Source: Acidihalobacter yilgarnensis
GTDB lineage: Bacteria > Pseudomonadota > Gammaproteobacteria > DSM-5130 > Acidihalobacteraceae
Assembly (NCBI RefSeq): GCF_001753245.1
Contig: NZ_CP017415.1
Span: forward strand, 1,950,501-2,014,500
Length of the DNA: 64,000 nt
Reading direction: 5' to 3'
This document shows positions 56,112-64,000 of this stretch, in pieces (position 1 is the first letter of the stretch; every line of letters starts with the position of its first letter). A program made the position numbers and the translations under genes. Below the pieces are notes generated by a model, which made no database searches, was not told the origin of the DNA, and saw nothing but the letters and a program-made list of their open reading frames with translations.

Positions 56112-56849
56112 ATGCACGAGATCAAGCAAGCAGCAGAAACTGTCAATCAGAAACGAGAGGAACTCCAGATCGCGCAGGAGAAACTAGCCGACGTTAAGAC
56201 AGCCGCCCAGCTACCACAGGCTGCACGTACACGCGTAGAGCAGATGCTGGCCGACCCTCGAAACGACCCGGCAAACCTTGTGCGGATTTACCGGGGTCCA
56301 ACGGGTGGCGCGCAAACGTATGAACTCCATGAGCGCATCGAACAGCCGGCCGAAGATGACATCCTCGAACGCCTGCGCCAACAGCTGCAGGCAGAAGTCG
56401 GAAACGCTCACCTCGAAGATCGGACACCTGATGTCGCTGAGATAAATGCCGAGATCCGTGAGATCGAGGGCGCGCGCGCAGCCATGGCAGTGCAACAGGC
56501 GCGGGTGGCCAGCCTGTCGAATGAATTGGCGCAGCTGGAGAAAATTCTCGCAGATGCTGTCATAGAGTTTGCCCGTAGTCACTTTGACGCCGGTCGAACC
56601 GCATACAGGAAATCCCTGGATGCGACGTTGAATGCACTCACGATGATGGCGGCCGCCAATGCTCTGGGTTCCCAATGGTCCGCCCGAGGCGCGCGTGCAT
56701 GGCCAGATCAGATCGAGCCATACCTTAATCAGCCCAACCGCCCGCAGCATCAGCCGGTCGACTTCCGCGCCGCGGTAACAGGAGATGCCTTCCAACGTGC
56801 TCGCGGCTTCTTGATAAACAAGCTCACGCAGTTGGGCGTCGAGATTTGA
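56112..56849 (+). CDS. Hypothetical coiled-coil island protein, copy 2
   Basis: Identical to the protein at 48408-49145 (245 residues). Here it lies just downstream of the chimeric sigma ORF rather than the replication ATPase, so its transcription may now come from the sigma-gene promoter. Confidence 0.55.
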   Translation: MHEIKQAAETVNQKREELQIAQEKLADVKTAAQLPQAARTRVEQMLADPRNDPANLVRIYRGPTGGAQTYELHERIEQPAEDDILERLRQQLQAEVGNAHLEDRTPDVAEINAEIREIEGARAAMAVQQARVASLSNELAQLEKILADAVIEFARSHFDAGRTAYRKSLDATLNALTMMAAANALGSQWSARGARAWPDQIEPYLNQPNRPQHQPVDFRAAVTGDAFQRARGFLINKLTQLGVEI

Positions 56850-56887
56850 TCAACGTGGCCCCGGCGACGGGGCCGCATAAACTCTAG

Positions 56888-57415
56888 GTGACGAACATGA
56901 AAATAAATTTTCCGATTCGGACAAGTGGCCTACGCGATCAACCCGGGCATGCGGTGGTTGCCAAGAGGCCGCGCACGCCGCTTCAGAGAGCAAAAGGAGC
57001 ATCCGTGATGCCCAATGGCCATTCGGCCAAGAAATCGCCCCAGAGAAAGCCTGACGCGTCGCCAAGACCATGGATTGCCAGCGCGTCCAAAATCAAAAGC
57101 GCAATTATCAATGAGCGCACACGGTGCAAACGGATTTTTTCCGCCGGTATCGAACACGATTCCCTTGCGACAGCCTGCACGTTGGCCTTCAACACCAGCC
57201 TGTCGGCATACAAAGCGAAGCTTGTTCTCGCAGGAACAGCAGCCGATCGCCAGCGCCGCCAGCCACTGCGAAGCTCATATCGGCATGAGCCCATACCTTC
57301 GATGATCATCCCACACGTTGTACCGGATGGCGGCGAGAATCCAGATGGGAGGGTGCATATACAAGCGAAAGCGATCCATGCTGCAGCTGCTAAGGCGCGA
57401 GGTGCGGCGGCATGA
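56888..57415 (+). CDS. Hypothetical island protein with phage-protease-like tail, copy 2
   Basis: Identical to 49184-49711. Confidence 0.5.
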   Translation: MTNMKINFPIRTSGLRDQPGHAVVAKRPRTPLQRAKGASVMPNGHSAKKSPQRKPDASPRPWIASASKIKSAIINERTRCKRIFSAGIEHDSLATACTLAFNTSLSAYKAKLVLAGTAADRQRRQPLRSSYRHEPIPSMIIPHVVPDGGENPDGRVHIQAKAIHAAAAKARGAAA

Positions 57416-58086
57416 TCGAAATTTCCGTAAGGTCAAATCTCAAAGAGATCGAGAGGTCGCTGGAAGCATTCGTGCGCAAGCAGATTCCATTTGCAACTGG
57501 CCGCGCATTGACTGAATTGGCGGTTGAAGTGAAAAAAGCCGAGGTCAAGAACTTGCTGACCAAAATGCCTACGGCAACACCATTTACCCAGAAATCCATC
57601 GGATCGACCAAGGCCAACAAGCTGTCTCGTAGTGCGACGGTTTATGTGCGCGATGTCGCAGCTTCATATCTCTATCCGTACGAGTTCGGTGGATTGAACA
57701 AGCTCAACGGTTCAGCTCTATTGAAGCCTGAGAATGTTCGCCTCAACAAGTACGGCAACTTGCCGCGCAAGAGACTCGCTCAACTATTGTCTAAACCCGA
57801 TGTGTTTGTGGGCAAGATCAAATTCAAGTCAGGCGATGTGGTGGATGGCATTTGGCAACGCGGCCTATATGGCAGTCGTCGCAAAGGCGGCTACATGGGT
57901 ACCAAAGGAAAGCATCATATGATCGCAGGCAATCGATCAACATTGACGCTGCTCGTCCGTTTCGCTGATGCACATCCTGCCAAACCTAGACTTGGCTATC
58001 GTGTCACTGCTGAGTCTTTGATTGCTCGACGGTTCAACAAAATATTCGGGCGCGAACTGGCGCGCGCCATGGCCACGGCCCGATGA
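57412..58086 (+). CDS. Phage minor-tail/neck morphogenesis-like protein, copy 2
   Basis: Identical to 49708-50382. Confidence 0.5.
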   Translation: MIEISVRSNLKEIERSLEAFVRKQIPFATGRALTELAVEVKKAEVKNLLTKMPTATPFTQKSIGSTKANKLSRSATVYVRDVAASYLYPYEFGGLNKLNGSALLKPENVRLNKYGNLPRKRLAQLLSKPDVFVGKIKFKSGDVVDGIWQRGLYGSRRKGGYMGTKGKHHMIAGNRSTLTLLVRFADAHPAKPRLGYRVTAESLIARRFNKIFGRELARAMATAR

Positions 58087-58166
58087 ATGGGGTGGTCCTG
58101 GGTCCCTCCTGGCGACTTTGCATCAGGGGCATTTGCGAGCTGCGTTGTTTCCCCAGCTATGGGGGC

Positions 58167-58206
58167 AAAAAGCCGGTTAACACAATAAGTTAACTCTAGG
58201 CTTTTT
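58167..58206. terminator. Bidirectional terminator, copy 2
   Basis: Same AAAAAGCC/GGCTTTTT structure as at 50463-50502. Confidence 0.8.
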
Positions 58207-58373
58207 CGTTAACCCAGCAAGAGTGAGGGTTTCAGCCAGAAGAATCGTAGTCGCCGTCTGCATCAAACTACTATCGAGCGATGCGTTTTCCGAGCTCGTA
58301 TCATCGCTGCCCGCGCTACCAATTCTACCGAGTGCGCCGATAATTGGAGCACCTGCGCCTATCCACCGCCGCT

Positions 58374-58395
58374 GGTAAACGTGACGGTAAACGTG
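58374..58395. promoter_or_regulatory. Candidate integrase arm-binding sites, right cluster, copy 2
   Basis: Direct GGTAAACGTG pair, as at 50670-50691. Confidence 0.45.
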
Positions 58396-58406
58396 GAGCG
58401 CCAGAA

Positions 58407-58434
58407 ACAAAAAAGGGCCGGCGCGAAAAACGCC

Positions 58435-58440
<6 letters not shown>
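58407..58440 (-). terminator. tRNA-Pro terminator, copy 2
   Basis: Same stem and T-run as at 50703-50736. Confidence 0.7.
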
Positions 58441-58527
<87 letters not shown>

Positions 58528-58539
58528 CAAAGAGGCGAG

Positions 58540-58568
58540 AGATTACCCGAACGGACAGACCAAGGCAA
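58540..58568 (-). promoter_or_regulatory. tRNA-Pro promoter, copy 2
   Basis: TTGCCT and TAATCT with a 17-bp spacer, as in copy 1. Confidence 0.6.
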
Positions 58569-58869
58569 ACCTTCCTAACGTACATGCGGTCGATGTCACC
58601 AAGCGTCGACCATTTGGATGAAGGTTTAGGATAGATAGGCCCTCAGTGCCCAATCGGTCATCGCGACCCATAAGAACGCGAAGATGCTGACGTGCAACAG
58701 GCTTTTGCACGTATCGAGCGTAGTCGCCGCGCTTGGGTAATCCCCCCTCAAAGTAGTAGCGTTCAGAAGTGGAATTTTCCGATACTCACCGGTAAGGAGA
58801 TTCCGCATGAAGAAATCGCGATACACGGACTGAATCGCCCCGGGTATCGCGGAGGCTGTTTGGTTTAAG

Positions 58870-59721
58870 TTAAGCAGCTACCGCTGTTTGACGGTTGAGT
58901 TGCTCGTAATAGTTTGCCTCAGCTTCTGCGGGAGGTATATGACCCAGTGGTCCCATCAATCTTTGATGGTTAAACCACGAGACCCATTCCAAGGTCGCCA
59001 GTTCCACAGATTCCCGCGTCTTCCAAGGCCCTCGACGATGGATAAGTTCGGCCTTATACAGTCCGTTGATGGTCTCGGCCAGGGCGTTGTCGTAGCTGTC
59101 GCCCTTGCTGCCAACCGACGGCGCGATGTCTGCCTCGGCAAGCCGCTCACTGTAGCGGATGGAGACATACTGCGAGCCCCGGACGCTGTGGTGGATCAGG
59201 GTATCCTCCGAGCTGGGCTGTCGGTCGTACAGCGCCTGCTCCAGGGCGTCGAGTACGAAGTCCGTGGTCATGCTGGTGCTGACACGCCAGCCCACAATGC
59301 GTCGGGCGAACACATCAACGACGAAGGCCACGTAGAGCCAGCCCTGCCAGGTTGAGACATACGTGAAGTCCGACACCCAGAGCTGGTTGGGGCGATCCGC
59401 CTGGAACTGACGATTGACCCTGTCCAGCGGGCAAGGTACCGATGTGTCAGGCGTCGTGGTGCGAACGATCTTGCCCCGACGTACGCCCTCCAGGCCCAGG
59501 CGACGCATGAGCCGCTCCACGGTACAGCGCGCTACGACAATGTCCTCGCGGTTCATCTGCTTCCAGACCTTCTCGGCACCGTAGACCTGCATATTGGCCT
59601 GCCAGACACGCTCAATATGCGGCATCAGCCATTCATCGCGCTTGGCCCTGGCGCTGCGCAGTTCCGGATTGCGCTGCCGTGCCGCATGACGCCGGTAAGC
59701 CGATGGGGCGACCTGCAACAC
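58870..59721 (-). CDS. Nested IS orfB transposase (D to V), copy 2
   Basis: Identical to 51166-52017, including the HHSVRGSQY substitution. Confidence 0.87.
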   Translation of the reverse strand: MLQVAPSAYRRHAARQRNPELRSARAKRDEWLMPHIERVWQANMQVYGAEKVWKQMNREDIVVARCTVERLMRRLGLEGVRRGKIVRTTTPDTSVPCPLDRVNRQFQADRPNQLWVSDFTYVSTWQGWLYVAFVVDVFARRIVGWRVSTSMTTDFVLDALEQALYDRQPSSEDTLIHHSVRGSQYVSIRYSERLAEADIAPSVGSKGDSYDNALAETINGLYKAELIHRRGPWKTRESVELATLEWVSWFNHQRLMGPLGHIPPAEAEANYYEQLNRQTAVAA

Positions 59722-59774
59722 GCGGCAGATCGGCTCGACCCCATAGGCATCCCGATGCTCGTCGATGTAGGCGT

Positions 59775-60098
59775 TCAGGACTTCAGCTTGCGGTCGAGCT
59801 CCGCTTGGGCGAAAAAAGCGCTGGCCGTGCGCAGGATGTCATTGGCACGCCGCAACTCCTTGATCTCGCGCTCCAGCTCCTTGATGTGCTGTGCCTCGGC
59901 TGTGGTCGTACCCGCGCGCGACCCGGCATCGATCTCTACACGCTTGACCCATTCATGCAGGGTGTTGGCCGAACAGCCGATCTTCGGGGCGATCGACTCC
60001 ACCGCGGCCCACAGCGAGGGATACTCCCCGCGATGCTCCTGGACCATTCGCACCGCACGCTCACGGACCTCAGGGGAAAATTTGTTCAACTTGTTCAT
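59775..60098 (-). CDS. Nested IS orfA, copy 2
   Basis: Identical to 52071-52394. Confidence 0.87.
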   Translation of the reverse strand: MNKLNKFSPEVRERAVRMVQEHRGEYPSLWAAVESIAPKIGCSANTLHEWVKRVEIDAGSRAGTTTAEAQHIKELEREIKELRRANDILRTASAFFAQAELDRKLKS

Positions 60099-60387
60099 GG
60101 CTTCATTCTCTCAAGAGTTGAAGCCTCCTCAAAACCCGGGGCGATTCAGACAGCCAGATCATCAGCATTCTCAAGCAGGCCGAGGCCGGCACGCCCGTGC
60201 CTGAGCTGTGCCGCGAGCACGACATGAGCAGCGCCACGTTCTACAAGTGGCGGGCCAAGTACGGCGGCATGGACGCTTCGCTGATGGCCCGCCTGAAGGA
60301 GCTGGAGGACGAGAACCGGCGGCTGAAGAAGATGTACGCCGAGGAGCGTCTGGTTTCGGAGATTCGCAAGGAAGCCCTTGAGGGAAA

Positions 60388-61215
60388 ATGGTAAGGCCCT
60401 CTTCGCGCCGGGAGAGGGCCCAAGACTGTGTGGCGCAACGGGGTATCAGCATCGGCCTGGCCTGCCGTGCGTTTGGGATCAGTCAGACATGCTATCGGTA
60501 TCAAGCGAATCCGTCGGAAGAGAACGCGCGCATCGCCGACTGGCTGGTTCGGCTGACGCACAAGCAGCGCAACTGGGGCTTTGGGCTGTGCTTTCTGCAC
60601 CTGCGCAACGTCAAGGGCTTTGGCTGGAATCACAAGCGCGTGTACCGCATCTACCGGGCGCTGGAACTGAACCTGCGGATCAAGCCCAAGCGACGGATCG
60701 TGCGCGACAAGCCCGAGCCATTGGCCGTGCCCGAGGCGCTCAACCAGAGCTGGTCGATGGATTTTATGCACGACAGCTTACAGGATGGGCGCCCGTATCG
60801 GCTGTTCAACGTCATTGACGACTACAACCGCGAAGGATTGTGCATCGAGGCCGACTTCTCGCTACCGGCCGAACGGGTTGTGCGCGCACTGGATCGGGTC
60901 ATCGAATGGCGCGGCAAGCCGCAGGCGATCCGCTGCGACAACGGGCCAGAATACGTCAGCACGACCCTGGCCGCCTGGGCAGCCAAGCACGGCATTGCGC
61001 TCAACTTCATCCAACCCGGCAAACCTCAGCAGAACGCCTATATCGAGCGCTACAATCGCACCGTGCGCTACGACTGGCTGAACCAATACCTGTTCGAGTC
61101 GATCCACGAGGTCCAAAACTTCGCCACCCGCTGGCTCTGGACCTACAACCACGAACGGCCAAACATGGCCCTCGGAGGCATCACCCCAAAACAGAAGCTC
61201 GCCCTGGTGGCTTAA
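60388..61215 (+). CDS. IS407-like orfB transposase, copy 2
   Basis: Identical to 52684-53511, with an intact DDE triad. Confidence 0.91.
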   Translation: MVRPSSRRERAQDCVAQRGISIGLACRAFGISQTCYRYQANPSEENARIADWLVRLTHKQRNWGFGLCFLHLRNVKGFGWNHKRVYRIYRALELNLRIKPKRRIVRDKPEPLAVPEALNQSWSMDFMHDSLQDGRPYRLFNVIDDYNREGLCIEADFSLPAERVVRALDRVIEWRGKPQAIRCDNGPEYVSTTLAAWAAKHGIALNFIQPGKPQQNAYIERYNRTVRYDWLNQYLFESIHEVQNFATRWLWTYNHERPNMALGGITPKQKLALVA

Positions 61216-61259
61216 CCCTTCCATTTCTGAACATCGCTAAAAATGGGGGATTACCCTTG

Positions 61260-61641
61260 TTGCGATCGTTTCAGGATCGATTCACCCTGGATACAGGCGA
61301 GATCACGGCAACGGTCGGTGACAGGCGAGTGGCCTTTCCTCAACGGTTACTGTCTCACAAGCAAGACCGATAGCGAAAATACCGGGTATGTTGGCAACAT
61401 TCATCGATTGACACTGGAATGCATACCCAGCTCGCGACACGTGGGCTGATCAAGGCGCGGTGAGGACGATTGCGGTTCGTACGTCCTCTACCGGTGTTGG
61501 CAATAACGGATCAGCAACGAGATTATCACTCCGACCTCGCGCTGAAGATCTGGTGCGCCACATTCGTGCATCCGATTCATCATCAGTGCGCTCTGTCACA
61601 TGGCGGCGTAATGCCTTAGAATACGGCGGCAAACCTCCAGC
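61260..61641. other. Intergenic stretch before the AurF-like gene, copy 2
   Basis: Same as 53556-53937; nothing supported. Confidence 0.4.
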
Positions 61642-62514
61642 ATGCACTCACTCATGGTTGCGCAAGCCAGCGCTCTTACAGAACAGCTCAATCGCAGCAG
61701 CAACCCCTATCGGGATCCGCTGAGTCGCATCGACTGGCAATCCCTGGACCTCGATCACTGGTGGTTGCCAGAAGCCGCCGTTAGCCTTCATGGCATCCCA
61801 GCCTACGATCACCTGCCTGAAGCACAGCGTAAACGTCTCTCGCAGTATGAATTCATCAACTTCATCGAGAAGGCCCTTTGGCTGGAGGGCATCTTCATGG
61901 AGAGGATCAGCCGCGCATTGGCAGATTCACTCGGCCAGCCATCAGAAACCCTTTACCGCCTGCATGAGTTACGCGAGGAAGCGGGCCACAGCCTCATGTT
62001 TATGGAGTTGATCCAACGCAGTGGATTGCCCATTGATCCGGCCGCCTTCAAGCGGCCACGACTGGCAACCTGGGTTGGCCGCCACGCGCCCTACCGTTCG
62101 GCCGCCTTCTGGATCGCGGTGCTGATCGGAGAACAGGTTCCAGATCACATGAACCGTATGATCCGCAAGCACCGCGCCCAGATTTCAGACACCATCTACG
62201 AAATCATCACCCTCCATGCAATCGATGAAGCACGCCACATCGTGCATGCCAGAGCAACCCTGGAGTATTGCCTGCCCATAGCCGGCCGCTTGGCCCCGAT
62301 TTATCTGCCTCTTCTGAATCACGTTTTTCGCCAATTTGTCGAGGCCTTCTACTTCCCCGCTCCCGCGCTGTATCAACTTGCAGGCTTGGATCAGCCGGCA
62401 CGCTGGGCACAGCGTGCCCACGCTAACACCGCGCGCATCACCTTTGTTGACGAATGCGTGGCCAGCACGCTACGTCAGCTGGCCGGCAAAAATTTGCCCA
62501 TCAGCTGGCGCTAG
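61642..62514 (+). CDS. AurF-like diiron oxygenase, copy 2
   Basis: Identical to 53938-54810, so gene dosage is doubled. Confidence 0.82.
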   Translation: MHSLMVAQASALTEQLNRSSNPYRDPLSRIDWQSLDLDHWWLPEAAVSLHGIPAYDHLPEAQRKRLSQYEFINFIEKALWLEGIFMERISRALADSLGQPSETLYRLHELREEAGHSLMFMELIQRSGLPIDPAAFKRPRLATWVGRHAPYRSAAFWIAVLIGEQVPDHMNRMIRKHRAQISDTIYEIITLHAIDEARHIVHARATLEYCLPIAGRLAPIYLPLLNHVFRQFVEAFYFPAPALYQLAGLDQPARWAQRAHANTARITFVDECVASTLRQLAGKNLPISWR

Positions 62515-63118
62515 CCGCTCTTCTCCACCGCAAATCGCATCCCAGACACGCCTCGTCATAACAACGAAGCAGCCTTGGCACTCCCAAACAACCGACTTGG
62601 GACTCGGGACCCAACACATAACTCTCAATTTATTGATCAGCAGGTTGGATCGCATATCCAGCTGATACATTCGATGGCGCTATCGGCCATTTCATACATG
62701 AAGAAATCAAAGTCGCCCTCTTCCAGCTGGATGAGCATTCAACATGTAGTGTGGATTGCACTCCTGCCAAAAAAATCATATACGCTACCCATGTGCATGT
62801 CCGCAAAGCCTATATAGCCGGTTTTTTTATGCTCATCTCACCTACCCCGTCGACTCTACGCTTCTGATGCTTTCTTTGGAGCATGCCTATGGTATGGCCA
62901 ATATAAATAAAATATGAACGCTCAACAGAAAACAACCATTGAACAGCGGTGATGAATATATAGATACACGCCTAATCATCGTCACTTCCATGGAAATAAA
63001 AGACTCGATCAATAAAAAAACAATTTCACGCTGCGCAAGCGCCAATTTGGCGCGCACTTGGGTTCGAACCAACTCTTTACGCGCACACTTTAATTCTCAG
63101 TCTTCCAATTAAGTCGAG
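62515..63118. other. AT-rich intergenic stretch, copy 2
   Basis: Same as 54811-55414; no gene seen. Confidence 0.4.
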
Positions 63119-63156
63119 ATAAAAATATCCGATGCCGCACAAATACGGCATCGGAT
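63119..63156 (-). terminator. Terminator of the DUF2282 gene, copy 2
   Basis: Same 11-bp stem with T-tract as at 55415-55452. Confidence 0.85.
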
Positions 63157-63172
63157 GAATTAACACGCGTGG

Positions 63173-63433
63173 CTATGGCTTATCCAAATTCCCGCCAGAA
63201 ATTTTCTGGCACACACCTACCGGCACAGCAATAAAGGCATGCGGGTCCCGGTCAACCGTGGTAGTGCCGGCACATGAATTCGTTGCTGTAGCGCAATCGT
63301 TGTGATGCGCCTTGCTAATGCCGTAGCATTTTTCCATCGCGGGTGCCGCGTATACGGTTGTAGTCATGCCGCCGACACCCAGTGTCAGCATCGCAGCCAG
63401 TGCATAGGTCAATTTGCGTTTACTCTTGTTCAT
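63173..63433 (-). CDS. DUF2282 (bufferin-type) secreted precursor protein, copy 2
   Basis: Identical to 55469-55729. This copy faces the intact ECF sigma gene across a shared 156-bp divergent region, so it keeps the ancestral arrangement. Confidence 0.85.
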   Translation of the reverse strand: MNKSKRKLTYALAAMLTLGVGGMTTTVYAAPAMEKCYGISKAHHNDCATATNSCAGTTTVDRDPHAFIAVPVGVCQKISGGNLDKP

Positions 63434-63589
63434 TCCCATCCCCTTTTCGATTATTGTAGAACCAGCTCTTGAGGACTTTGCCTCAATTGCACTGTCGTTT
63501 CAGCCAATATTTTTCTTACAGGATGGAGCTACACGGGAATCCCAATACGATGTGCTAAGCTCAAAGTCGGGCAACGTGGTAATCGCATT

Positions 63590-64000
63590 TTGACAATCCT
63601 CACACACGAAACGACCACCCAACCGGATCTCTGGTTGGAACGCTATGGCAGCTCTCTGTACCGCCACGCATTGATTCGCACGGGCGACCCTGCCGTCGCT
63701 GAAGACATCGTTCAAGAAACGCTGTTATCGGCATGGCAACATCGTGAACAATTCGCGATGCGCTCCAGCGAGAAAACCTGGTTGATCGGCATACTTCGGC
63801 ATAAAATCGCGGATCACTACCGCCAACACAGCCGCTCAAGGGAAACCAGTGTCGATTTTGATGCGCTCGAACAAGATGGATCGAACCTTGAGCGACGCGT
63901 CTTCGATGAAAATGGACATTGGCGCCAGGATCTAAGCAAATGGGGGCGTGATCCCCTCAAGGAAACCGAGGCCGATGCCTTGTGGGATGTGCTGGCGGTT
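63590..64000 (+). CDS. ECF-type RNA polymerase sigma factor (partial, runs off the window)
   Basis: 137 codons visible, open at the right edge. Sigma region 2 is recognisable: YRHALIRTGDPAVAEDIVQE (the conserved DA-EDIVQET helix), LLSAWQHREQF and SEKTWLIGILRHKIADHYRQ. The region 2-4 linker follows; region 4 would lie beyond 64000. It starts with TTG at 63590. It is divergent from the DUF2282 precursor and probably controls it, as sigma factors commonly do in bufferin loci. Genes for the modifying enzymes or an anti-sigma factor may follow outside the window. Confidence 0.9.
   Translation, partial: MTILTHETTTQPDLWLERYGSSLYRHALIRTGDPAVAEDIVQETLLSAWQHREQFAMRSSEKTWLIGILRHKIADHYRQHSRSRETSVDFDALEQDGSNLERRVFDENGHWRQDLSKWGRDPLKETEADALWDVLAV

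Larger units (their letters stand above)
58831..60148. mobile_element. Nested IS3-family element, copy 2
   Basis: Identical to 51127-52444, with the same GAC target duplication. Confidence 0.92.
58807..60394 (+). pseudogene. IS407-like orfA, split, copy 2
   Basis: Same interruption after codon 8 as in copy 1. Confidence 0.85.
58736..61255. mobile_element. IS407-like element, interrupted, copy 2
   Basis: Identical to 51032-53551, including the CTTG target duplication. Its presence at the same internal position shows both IS insertions preceded the tandem duplication. Confidence 0.9.

Overview
The window looks like a gammaproteobacterial chromosome. The evidence is the iscRSU cluster, an sdhCDAB operon continuing into sdhE, ygfX and a NifU-type gene with ygfZ divergent, an RpfE-like gene joined to recJ, and a prfB with the classical +1 frameshift. 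The base composition is moderately GC-rich. No 16S rRNA gene is present, so no genus can be assigned.

Positions 1-41200 are mostly housekeeping. In order: a CPA1-type Na+/H+ antiporter; a membrane protein; a 1415-residue CheB-CheR-PAS-GGDEF-EAL protein with a degraded EAL domain; iscR-iscS-iscU behind a recognisable IscR site; a DUF1249 protein; phosphoglucomutase; sdhCDAB-sdhE-ygfX-NifU; ygfZ; lysS; prfB; recJ and its RpfE-like partner; a cold-shock protein and an RRM protein; a PAS-PAS-GGDEF cyclase; a cyclic beta-1,2-glucan synthase broken by two frameshifts; an IS3 remnant; and a five-gene peptide-type ABC importer. A badly decayed proline iminopeptidase pseudogene follows at about 41.4-42.2 kb.

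Positions 42617-50774 are an 8.1-kb integrative island in the 3' end of tRNA-Pro(GGG). It carries a P4-type tyrosine integrase, AlpA-like regulator, DnaB_N/RepA-like replication ATPase, small unknown genes and a phage-morphogenesis-like gene. This resembles a phage satellite more than a complete prophage. It contains a 173-bp element present twice, a hairpin over the alpA ribosome-binding site, paired GGTAAACGTG integrase-arm candidates and a replacement terminator for the tRNA.

Positions 48301-63707 are a perfect-looking direct tandem duplication with a 7704-bp period. Each copy holds the right half of the island, the tRNA-Pro gene, an IS407-like element interrupted by another IS3-family element, an AurF-like diiron oxygenase and a DUF2282 (bufferin-type) precursor. 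The unit ends inside an ECF sigma factor gene. The first copy therefore ends in an in-frame chimera between the sigma factor N-terminus and the tail of an island protein. The intact sigma gene starts in the second copy and runs off the window. The duplication creates three att-like sites and two tRNA-Pro genes, so it could let the island mobilise as a larger composite. It could also be an assembly artefact, and the junction needs read support.
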